Assembly: GCA_003453515.1 (NCBI GenBank)
Contig: DMLD01000083.1
Coordinates: 1-10,716, forward strand
Length of the DNA: 10,716 nucleotides
Source: Lachnospiraceae bacterium
GTDB taxonomy: Bacteria > Bacillota > Clostridia > Lachnospirales > Lachnospiraceae
Direction of reading: 5' to 3'
A program made the translations under genes and the position numbers. Of this stretch, positions 1 through 6,174 are shown one piece after another. The stretch's first letter is position 1. Every line of letters starts with the position of its first letter. The notes beneath the pieces were generated by a model. The model was not told the DNA's origin. It saw nothing but the letters and a program-made list of their open reading frames with translations, and searched no databases.

Positions 1-946
1 CCTTGAGATATTTGTACTCGATCTCAAACTCCTCAAATGACAGATCGTCCATATAAATGATAAATCTGTAGTTCCTGTTTTTTATCTCTCTGATAACAGA
101 TGACAGCTCCTTGAACTGATGCTTATATATCTCTATCAGCCTCAGCCCCCTGTCATAATACTTATTTACGATCGCCTTGATACAGGTCGATTTGCCGGTG
201 CCCGCGTCTCCGTAAAGCAGACAGTTGTTGGCGGGTCTTCCCTCGACAAACGCCTCGGTGTTCTCGATAAGCCTTTCCTTCTGCATCTCGTATCCGATAA
301 GATGATCCAGAGTCACATCCAAGGTGTTGGTGATTGGACTCAGCGAGAACTCATTTCCCTCGCCCTCGACTCTGAACGCCTTGTTGAGTCCGAGCTTGCC
401 GACACCGTGTCTTTGATAAAAGCCCGTCACGATCCTGAAAAAATCATCCCCGTTTTCAGCCGTATCAAGCTCGTGCCTTATCTCCCTTACACACTCACTC
501 ACACCTTTGTTGTAGGTGTTTGCCTCCTTGTGCATCGAATTGTAATGAGACAATATCGTAAAGCAATCCGTCCCTATCACGCTCTCCGCCTTCAAAAAAT
601 CATAATTGTATATCCTGTAAAAATTCTCCATATCCTTCTTTACGATCAGATTTGCCGAAGCATCCTTAAGCGCTCCGACCATCTCGCAAAGAATACTGAA
701 GGGATTCTCGTCAGTTATCAGCAAAAATGCCACGTACGACTTCCACAGATCCTCGGTAAACCCGTACATGGTCGCCACCTCTAGCAGCCTGTGTATCTCG
801 TCATTGACGGCAGCCTGCGGGTTTGCTCCCGATTTCGGACTTCTCTCATAACCCTTTATCAGCTCGCTTAGCCTCATCAATATGGTATCATGTCGCGATC
901 CGTTATACATAATGAGCGAGCTCACATACCTGTATAATTCTTCCAC
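1..946 (-). CDS. DUF815-family AAA+ ATPase (3' end beyond window)
   Basis: This is a predicted cytoplasmic P-loop ATPase of the DUF815 group, whose cellular role is unknown. The visible 315 residues start at a GTG and run off the left edge with no stop. The first ~210 residues are helical with no motif I recognise. The ATPase core then begins: the segment LDHLIGYEMQKERL is typical of the family, Walker A is GDAGTGKST at about residues 246-254, and Walker B is FIIYMDD at about 295-301. The rest of the AAA+ core (sensor and arginine-finger region) lies outside the window. The GTG start is chosen because an AGGGGG ribosome site lies 8 nt upstream and the frame holds no other start before a stop codon at 974-976. 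It follows the preceding ATPase gene by only 31 nt, so the two are probably co-transcribed with argS. No signal peptide or membrane segment is seen. The family call is firm; function is unknown. Confidence 0.85.
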   Translation of the reverse strand, partial: MEELYRYVSSLIMYNGSRHDTILMRLSELIKGYERSPKSGANPQAAVNDEIHRLLEVATMYGFTEDLWKSYVAFLLITDENPFSILCEMVGALKDASANLIVKKDMENFYRIYNYDFLKAESVIGTDCFTILSHYNSMHKEANTYNKGVSECVREIRHELDTAENGDDFFRIVTGFYQRHGVGKLGLNKAFRVEGEGNEFSLSPITNTLDVTLDHLIGYEMQKERLIENTEAFVEGRPANNCLLYGDAGTGKSTCIKAIVNKYYDRGLRLIEIYKHQFKELSSVIREIKNRNYRFIIYMDDLSFEEFEIEYKYLK

Positions 947-954
947 TGTTCCAA

Positions 955-960
955 CCCCCT
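955..960 (-). promoter_or_regulatory. Ribosome binding site for GTG-started DUF815 ATPase
   Basis: AGGGGG on the minus strand lies 8 nt before the GTG at 946-944. It decides the start, because a TTG at 953-951 in another frame meets a stop within a few codons and no ATG is available nearby in the correct frame. Confidence 0.65.
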
Positions 961-977
961 CAAATAGTAACTTTTAA

Positions 978-2300
978 TTACAAATCGTTAAGATCAATAC
1001 AATTGATATTGTCCATATTTGCCGCCATCGCTGCCAGATCCGGAGCAAAGCCCGATTTGGAGAACAGATAATAGTAGTCCGCCTCATGTCCGAGCTGATT
1101 TGTATTGTCAAGCAACTCCTCGAAATCCTTCATTCCCATAGCCTTTGATGACCACTTGCAGTTTCCGACAACTATCTTGCCCTCCTCTGATCTGGCCACC
1201 AGAGGAATAAAGCCGGTTTTGCCGTAAAGGCTTCCGAAGTTTCCGAACTTCTCCGGCAGCTTTCCGTAACGGCTCATCAGATCCATAAACTCCCTGCACA
1301 CCTTTATATAGGATCTTTCCAAAAGCACTGTGAGCTGATCCTTGATATGCTTGGCGTAAAACTCTTCCGGCGTAAGTATAGTCAGATCCGACATATTCGG
1401 ATATATCAGCTTGAAGTAGAATTCAAGCAGCGAATCAGTTATCCCGTACAATCCCTTTTGCACGGCATCCTTTTTGTCGGGCTCAAAGGAAAATATCTTG
1501 GAAGCCACATCAAGCTGTATGAGATTTTTGATATAAACCGATATCTTCGCCCTTGAAAAATCAGTCCTGTTGTAAAGATAGTTGAGCTTGGGTACATCCT
1601 CTGCGAGCACCGACAGTATCGTATTGTAGAAGGGAAGCTCCCTGAGTACCGTCTTTAAAAATCTCTGCGGTTCCTTTCTCAGCGGTGCGTGATCCTCCAA
1701 AAACAGCCTGATGATATTTTTTCTGGTCGTCTCTCTCGGATTCCAGAGATCGAGATACTCCGGCACTCCGCCGAGTATACCGTATATCGATATAATCTCC
1801 TCAGTTGTGCTGTTGGGGAAGCGGTCGACCATCTCCATAAAGGAAAACTCCCTCATCTTGATCAGGGTCGACACCGCACCGATGAGCTCCGGCGCTTCAT
1901 CCGCCATCTTGTTCTCGACCCACTGTACGGAAGAGCTGACAAGCAGTATCATCACCTGTCCTATCGGCAATGTGCCAAGGTATGACAAAAAGTCCTTGAA
2001 AAAGTCCTTGTAGCCCTTTTGCATAAGGTCAAATTCATCAATTACGAGACACCCTTTTTTTCTGGCGGGCTGTAATAAAAACTTGGACAGCTCCTCCTTT
2101 TTCTTATCGAAATAGCGGTTTTGTTCCTTCTCCGAATACTCCCTTGCCTGATAGTATATAACAGTCTTGTCGGATGCGAATTCCTTTACCAAAGTAGTCT
2201 TGCCTACGCCCTCTCTTCCATAAAGGATAACGATGTCGTTTTCATTTTTCTTAAAGACCGTCTCTAACTGCTTTCTTTCCTTCTCTCTTCCTACAAACAT
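978..2300 (-). CDS. AAA+ ATPase, archaeal-type with DUF234-like C-terminus
   Basis: A 440-residue cytoplasmic ATPase of the archaeal-type ATPase/DUF234 group, whose role is not established. Walker A is GREGVGKTT (residues 28-36) and Walker B is LVIDEFD (85-91). The family motif GGVPEYL is at 177-183, and the segment YGITDSLLEFYFKLIYPN near 285-302 matches the usual linker before the C-terminal domain. That domain normally resembles a PD-(D/E)xK nuclease with a G-x-WW/EID motif and an ECKW motif; here the matching stretches read GFIPLVA (363-369) and GNCKW (379-383), so the expected acidic residues are gone. The start at 2300 is preferred over an in-frame ATG at 2354 because AAAGGAG lies 10 nt upstream and the sequence then begins MFVGREKE, the usual N-terminus of this group; the longer form would overlap argS by 38 nt. 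It sits 16 nt after the argS stop. Confidence 0.85.
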   Translation of the reverse strand: MFVGREKERKQLETVFKKNENDIVILYGREGVGKTTLVKEFASDKTVIYYQAREYSEKEQNRYFDKKKEELSKFLLQPARKKGCLVIDEFDLMQKGYKDFFKDFLSYLGTLPIGQVMILLVSSSVQWVENKMADEAPELIGAVSTLIKMREFSFMEMVDRFPNSTTEEIISIYGILGGVPEYLDLWNPRETTRKNIIRLFLEDHAPLRKEPQRFLKTVLRELPFYNTILSVLAEDVPKLNYLYNRTDFSRAKISVYIKNLIQLDVASKIFSFEPDKKDAVQKGLYGITDSLLEFYFKLIYPNMSDLTILTPEEFYAKHIKDQLTVLLERSYIKVCREFMDLMSRYGKLPEKFGNFGSLYGKTGFIPLVARSEEGKIVVGNCKWSSKAMGMKDFEELLDNTNQLGHEADYYYLFSKSGFAPDLAAMAANMDNINCIDLNDL

Positions 2301-2310
2301 CTCGATTCGT

Positions 2311-2317
2311 CTCCTTT
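2311..2317 (-). promoter_or_regulatory. Ribosome binding site fixing the AAA+ ATPase start
   Basis: AAAGGAG on the minus strand lies 10 nt upstream of the ATG at 2300-2298. Its first base is the last base of the argS stop codon (TGA, 2319-2317), which suggests translational coupling and argues against the longer upstream start. Confidence 0.7.
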
Positions 2318-4086
2318 CACATCTTCTCGGGTGCTTCAAATCCGAGAAGATCAATTCCCTTTAAAAGTACCCTTCTTACAAGTCCGATAAGCCTCAGATA
2401 CGAATTTCTCTTGTCCTTATCCGGCTCTGCAAGTATCTTAGTTTCATGATAAAACCTGTTAAACGCCTCTGCCAGAGAGTATATATACTGGCAGACCCTG
2501 TGCGGTGCAAGCTCTCTGCTAGCAGTCTTGACCATCTCGTTGAATCCGGCAAGGATCAGATACAGATCCTTCTCCGTATCACTCGCGGGCTCAAGCAGCT
2601 CCATATCCTCATCCACGCTCTCGCCTCCGGCTTCAAGCTTTGCAAATACGGAGCCGATCCTGACAATGGTATACAGTATGTATGGTCCCGTATTTCCCTC
2701 AAACGAGGCAAAGCGTTCTATGTCAAATATATAATCCTTGGAAGCCTGATTTGAAAGATCACCGTATTTCAATGCCGCAAGTCCGACCTTGGAGGCAATC
2801 TCGTTTAATTCGTCCTCATCAAAATCACGGTTTTGTATCATCCTTTTTTTGACCTCTTCCGTGATCATACGGATCAGTTCTTCAAGTCTTAAGATACCGC
2901 CGTCCCTTGTCTTAAACGGCTTTCCGTCCGGACCGTTCATGGTCCCGAAGCCTATGTGTATAAGCGATGTATCCTCACCTGTAAGCTCCGCCATCTTGGC
3001 AACTCTGAAGACCTGTGTAAAGTGAAGGCTCTGTCTCTTGTCCGCCACATATACTATCGAATCCGGATGGTAGAGCTTCTCGCGCTCGATTATCGTTGCA
3101 AGATCGGTCGTTGCGTATAACGTAGCCCCGTTTGACTTGACCACGATACACGGCGGAAGCTCCTTGGGATCGGATTCCCTGGTCACATCGACGACCAGCG
3201 CCCCCTCACTCTCGTATGCCAGTCCCTTGTTTTTGAGATCCTCGATCATATCAGGGATGTAGCTCTCCACATCCGACTCGCCCTTCCACAGGTCAAAGTG
3301 CACGTCAAGTCTGTCATAGTTTTTCTTCAGATCGGCAACAGAGACATCCATGATATGTCTCCATATCGCCATAAACGGCTTATATCCGCTTTGAAGCCTT
3401 CTGGTATTCTCCTCAGCCTCTGTCCGAAACTCCTCGTCCTCCTTGGATCTCTTACTTGCCTCGGGATATATCTCCTCGAGATCCGATATGCTAAACGGCG
3501 GCCCCACCGGATACTCGCCCTCATAATTCTCATCAAAATATACAAGCTCGGGACTTCTTCTCTTCAACTCGGTTATGATAAGCCCGATCTGCAATCCCCA
3601 GTCACCGAGATGCACGTCGCCGATGACCTTGTGTCCCGCAAAGGCACATATCCTCTTGATGCTCTCACCTATGATAGCAGGTCTTAGGTGTCCCACATGC
3701 AGAAGCTTTGCTACATTCGCCCCGCCGTAATCGACTATTATCGTTTGGGGCTTTTCGGGCAGATCCACCCCGAGCCTTTCATCCTCCATCATCTCGGCGA
3801 GAGTCTCAGCCAAAAATGCAGGGTTAAGGTTTATATTGATAAAGCCGGGGTTTATCGCCTCTACACTCTCAAACGCTTCATATATGGACATATTCTCAAC
3901 CACTTCCGAAGCGATCTGTATAGGCGCCTTGTGATACTGCTTCGCCGCAGCCATCGCGCCGTTGCACTGATACTGGCACAGATCGGGGCGGTTCGATACG
4001 CTTACCTTGCCAAGCTCCGGTGAATATCCCGCTTTTTCAAAAGCACTTCCCGCTATATCACTCAGTCTTTCAAGAATCGTTTTCAT
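2317..4086 (-). CDS. argS: Arginyl-tRNA synthetase (class I)
   Basis: Charges tRNA-Arg with arginine using ATP, in the cytoplasm. The order is complete: an N-terminal Arg-S domain, including the conserved YQCNGAMAAAKQ near residue 40; a class I core with the HIGH-type signature HVGH at about 130-133 inside NVAKLLHVGHLRP; GDVHLGDWGLQIG near 157-168; ATTDLATI near 325; the KMSKS-equivalent FKTRDG near 391; and a helical DALR anticodon-binding domain ending in LLGFEAPEKM. The lysine-poor KMSKS loop is usual in ArgS. Length (589 residues) is typical. Two ATGs lie at 4092 and 4086; the second is chosen because AAAGG ends 9 nt before it but only 3 nt before the first. A TTGACA-type promoter and a terminator hairpin lie directly upstream, and two ATPase genes follow closely, so argS probably heads its own operon. 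No T-box leader fits in the space. Confidence 0.98.
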   Translation of the reverse strand: MKTILERLSDIAGSAFEKAGYSPELGKVSVSNRPDLCQYQCNGAMAAAKQYHKAPIQIASEVVENMSIYEAFESVEAINPGFININLNPAFLAETLAEMMEDERLGVDLPEKPQTIIVDYGGANVAKLLHVGHLRPAIIGESIKRICAFAGHKVIGDVHLGDWGLQIGLIITELKRRSPELVYFDENYEGEYPVGPPFSISDLEEIYPEASKRSKEDEEFRTEAEENTRRLQSGYKPFMAIWRHIMDVSVADLKKNYDRLDVHFDLWKGESDVESYIPDMIEDLKNKGLAYESEGALVVDVTRESDPKELPPCIVVKSNGATLYATTDLATIIEREKLYHPDSIVYVADKRQSLHFTQVFRVAKMAELTGEDTSLIHIGFGTMNGPDGKPFKTRDGGILRLEELIRMITEEVKKRMIQNRDFDEDELNEIASKVGLAALKYGDLSNQASKDYIFDIERFASFEGNTGPYILYTIVRIGSVFAKLEAGGESVDEDMELLEPASDTEKDLYLILAGFNEMVKTASRELAPHRVCQYIYSLAEAFNRFYHETKILAEPDKDKRNSYLRLIGLVRRVLLKGIDLLGFEAPEKM

Positions 4087-4095
4087 ATGCATCTG

Positions 4096-4100
4096 CCTTT
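4096..4100 (-). promoter_or_regulatory. argS ribosome binding site
   Basis: AAAGG on the minus strand. The 9-nt spacing to the ATG at 4086 is normal, while the 3-nt spacing to the ATG at 4092 is too short, so it selects the second start. Confidence 0.6.
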
Positions 4101-4106
4101 CTTACC

Positions 4107-4155
4107 AAAAAAGAAAAATATTGTCTTCTCCGCTTACGGGGATCCGACAATATTT
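4107..4155 (-). terminator. Rho-independent terminator after the FIST/kinase operon
   Basis: On the minus strand a 10-bp perfect stem pairs 4155-4146 with 4125-4116 (AAATATTGTC with GACAATATTT). The loop can extend the hairpin by a further short GC stem (CCG/CGG around TAAG). It is followed by the U-rich tail TTCTTTTTT at 4115-4107. It lies 50 nt after the stop of the last FIST gene and 20 nt before the argS start. It probably ends the signalling operon, but because an argS promoter overlaps its upstream arm it could also act on argS expression. Confidence 0.82.
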
Positions 4156-4184
4156 ATCTTAAAACTTAAATCTAGTTTTGTCAA
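4156..4184 (-). promoter_or_regulatory. Candidate argS promoter
   Basis: A perfect sigma-A -35 box TTGACA (4184-4179), a 17-nt spacer, and a -10 box TAAGAT (4161-4156, four of six consensus bases). Transcription would start near 4149, within the 5' arm of the terminator hairpin, leaving an argS leader of about 60 nt. The spacer is AT-rich, as expected. The -10 match is moderate, so this is a good but unproven promoter. Confidence 0.55.
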
Positions 4185-4190
4185 GAGTCA

Positions 4191-4214
4191 GTTTAAATAA
4201 CTGTTTAAATAACT
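4191..4214. repeat. 12-bp tandem repeat (two copies) over the FIST stop codon
   Basis: GTTTAAATAACT occurs twice head to tail at 4191-4202 and 4203-4214. The copy at 4203-4214 covers the TAA stop (4207-4205) and the last codons of the second FIST gene. It looks like a small duplication at the gene end. No function is apparent. Confidence 0.75.
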
Positions 4215-5398
4215 AATATAGTAAATGTGAAATTGTGGAACATATTGTACCCGGTTCCCGATCTGTCATCGTTTATCGGACAGTACTCGCCGTAGCCATA
4301 GAAGCCCATCAGCGAAACTCCCTCGGGAAGCCTGTCCCTGTAAGCATCTATCTCGACCGACGCATTGCTGCCGAGTGCGAGAAATCTCGCACAGCACGAG
4401 GTACACAGCAGTGTGTGGTGCTCTCCCTCAGCCCCTGACAGCTCACTTATCGCCTCGTCAAACGCCTCGTTGACCGATTTTTTCACATCATCCTGTGATA
4501 TTATCCCGACATTCAGCATTGCTTTTTCCGGAACAACGCCCAAAAAAGTACCGCTTCCAGTCTCGCCATCCAGCAGCGAAAGGCATCTTCCGACCTCAAC
4601 CGAGCCGTTATCCTTCGGTATATCAACGAGGAACGGGGAAAGTATGTAGTCGCCAAACACATCCCTTTTATCCACATACATGTTTTCCTTTTTCAAGACA
4701 TCGATAAAGGGGATACCCTCCAGCTCATATACCGTGCTTCCCGATGCCTTGGTGACATCATAAGAGAAGCTCACTCTGTTTTCGATCGAATTGGTGACAA
4801 TAAATCTCGGATCTATCGCTCCTGATATAAGAGCCATAACCTGTCCGTTGGAGGTCACGTCACCGTTGCAAAAGACCCTGACTCCGTCATACGAAAACGT
4901 GTCCGATGCGATACCGCCGTATATCGGCACACCGCCGCTTATATCACTCAACGCCTGAATCGGATAATCTCCCGGGACGTCATCCTCGTCCATCGACAGA
5001 CCGCCATAGCTTATGATGAGCTTTATCTCGTCACTATGGGATGACTTAAGCTCATTATACCTCGCTTCCAGCTCGTCATAATAATTGTCAAGTCTCAGCT
5101 CATCGGTCATCCCCACCGTGATCTCAACATCATCACCGGTCAGGAGCAACGCGGATATGCCGTCATTTTTATAGCCGCGATCACCCATGAACATGGCAAG
5201 CGAGGTACACCCCATTATCGGGAAATCCCACCTTTTGCCAAGCTCCTCATACAGCATGTCAAACTCGGTATCATCGACCGCAAAAATGATCGCAAGACTG
5301 CTCTCACCAAAGGAAAATCCACCCACCTGCTCAAACAGCTCGCCTGCCGCCTTTGCAGGATCGTCTATCTCACCCGTATACGCTAATATCGAATTCAT
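4205..5398 (-). CDS. FIST domain protein, last gene of the signalling operon
   Basis: A stand-alone FIST_N plus FIST_C protein of 397 residues, with no signal peptide, membrane segment or fused effector. FIST domains are predicted sensors of small ligands in signal transduction. FIST_N covers roughly 30-205 (SSLAIIF at 33-39, WDFPIMGCTS at 57-66, VFCN at 175-178, GQVMALISG at 185-193). FIST_C covers roughly 225-390 (LCTSCCARF at 331-339, DRLPEG at 355-360, GYGEYCP at 368-374, YNMFHNFT at 384-391). It is a clear paralogue of the first gene of this operon, about half identical over the first 60 residues counted by eye. A GTG at 5407 would overlap the preceding stop, but the ATG at 5398 is preferred: AGGGG lies 8 nt upstream and this Met aligns with the paralogue's first residue. 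It begins 5 nt after the response-regulator stop and is followed by a terminator. The ligand is unknown. Confidence 0.88.
   Translation of the reverse strand: MNSILAYTGEIDDPAKAAGELFEQVGGFSFGESSLAIIFAVDDTEFDMLYEELGKRWDFPIMGCTSLAMFMGDRGYKNDGISALLLTGDDVEITVGMTDELRLDNYYDELEARYNELKSSHSDEIKLIISYGGLSMDEDDVPGDYPIQALSDISGGVPIYGGIASDTFSYDGVRVFCNGDVTSNGQVMALISGAIDPRFIVTNSIENRVSFSYDVTKASGSTVYELEGIPFIDVLKKENMYVDKRDVFGDYILSPFLVDIPKDNGSVEVGRCLSLLDGETGSGTFLGVVPEKAMLNVGIISQDDVKKSVNEAFDEAISELSGAEGEHHTLLCTSCCARFLALGSNASVEIDAYRDRLPEGVSLMGFYGYGEYCPINDDRSGTGYNMFHNFTFTILVI
4230..4249. repeat. 20-bp exact repeat shared by the two FIST gene ends (copy 1)
   Basis: This 20-base stretch is identical to 8577-8596 and encodes the conserved YNMFHNF segment on the minus strand in both FIST genes. 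It reflects common descent and strong coding constraint, not a mobile element. It could still serve as a short homology for recombination that would delete the kinase and regulator. Confidence 0.8.
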
Positions 5399-5403
5399 AT
5401 CTC

Positions 5404-6174
5404 TCACCCCTGTTCTCCAAAGAACTTCTTCAGCTTCCCAAGAAGTGCTGCTCGATCAATGGTTTTCAAGAGATAATCAACAGGCTTTAGATCGATAACA
5501 CTCATAACAAATTCTTTTTCATTTTTACCGGTCAAAAACATGACCGGTATCTGCCCCGTGACCGAATCGGAATGCAGCATCTCAACTATCTGCGGACCGT
5601 TTACAATAGGCAACTCGTAGTCCATCAGAACCAGATCCGCCGAATTCTTCACAAGCCAAGATATCGCCTGCACACCGGAGGACGCCATCCCCACATTGTA
5701 GTCATCCTTAAGCCAGCTGTAGATAAGCTTCATGTATGTGAGGTCATCGTCCACAATAAGTATGGTCTTGGGCTCCTCGTCCTCCTCCTCGCCCTCGTAG
5801 TAAACCCTTACGCATCTGATGAACTCATTCATATCCAGGGGGCGCTCGAGCCAGTTGAGCACTTGCGACGTGGAAAATACTTTTTTCAGCTCGGTATATG
5901 CTTCCATCTCACTCACGATTATGAGCTTTTTGGAATCCATATTGAGCGTGTCGTGCAGATTCATCAGGTTTTTGGGCTCCACATCATCCTGCATATACAA
6001 AACATACAGACCTGTCCTGCTGCGGATACGTCCAAGCTCCCTTGTGGTTTCCTCCATCGTGCAAAACTGGGTCTCGTAGCCGACCTCATGGAGCTTGCTT
6101 TCCATCCCCTTCGTGAAAAATCCCTCGTTGGAGCTGACTATCGTTACCGCTCCCTCTATCGTATCATTTATCAT
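5404..6174 (-). CDS. Two-receiver response regulator, first receiver degenerate
   Basis: A 256-residue protein made only of two CheY-like receiver modules joined by an acidic linker (EGEEEDEEP, 127-135). The second receiver (about 137-254) is intact: acidic pocket D142/D143/D144 in ILIVDDD, phospho-acceptor D185 in LVLMDY, T215 in FLTGK and K237 in LLKT, where the usual proline after the lysine is replaced by threonine. The first (about 9-124) has the same fold pattern but lacks the chemistry: the acidic pair is replaced by S14-S15, the phospho-acceptor position in YVLYMQ is not Asp, and the conserved lysine appears to be R111 in LERPLD. It is therefore a pseudo-receiver, perhaps for dimerisation or kinase docking. 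No output domain follows. ATG overlaps the kinase stop as ATGA, with AAGGAAGG upstream, so synthesis is probably coupled to the kinase. It is the likely final phosphate acceptor of the relay (inference). Confidence 0.9.
   Translation of the reverse strand: MINDTIEGAVTIVSSNEGFFTKGMESKLHEVGYETQFCTMEETTRELGRIRSRTGLYVLYMQDDVEPKNLMNLHDTLNMDSKKLIIVSEMEAYTELKKVFSTSQVLNWLERPLDMNEFIRCVRVYYEGEEEDEEPKTILIVDDDLTYMKLIYSWLKDDYNVGMASSGVQAISWLVKNSADLVLMDYELPIVNGPQIVEMLHSDSVTGQIPVMFLTGKNEKEFVMSVIDLKPVDYLLKTIDRAALLGKLKKFFGEQG

Noticed and set aside
119..784. A 221-codon open frame on the + strand at the left edge
   Set aside because: It lies wholly antisense to the DUF815 ATPase, whose minus-strand translation shows clear Walker A and B motifs. 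The + strand product has no recognisable domain.
2301..2354. The longer form of the AAA+ ATPase starting at 2354
   Set aside because: It would add 18 residues that overlap argS, and no ribosome site supports it. The family N-terminus begins at the ATG at 2300.
978..4086. A defence island or toxin system built on the two AAA+ ATPases
   Set aside because: No nuclease, methylase, reverse transcriptase, toxin or mobile element lies beside them, and the neighbours are housekeeping or signalling genes.
4084..4092. argS starting at the upstream ATG (4092)
   Set aside because: The ribosome site would be only 3 nt away. The ATG at 4086 has normal 9-nt spacing and gives the usual N-terminus.
4087..4204. 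A T-box or other amino-acid riboswitch before argS
   Set aside because: The space between the FIST stop and argS is only about 118 nt, with a promoter near its upstream end. There is no room for a specifier loop and antiterminator, and no T-box core sequence is visible.
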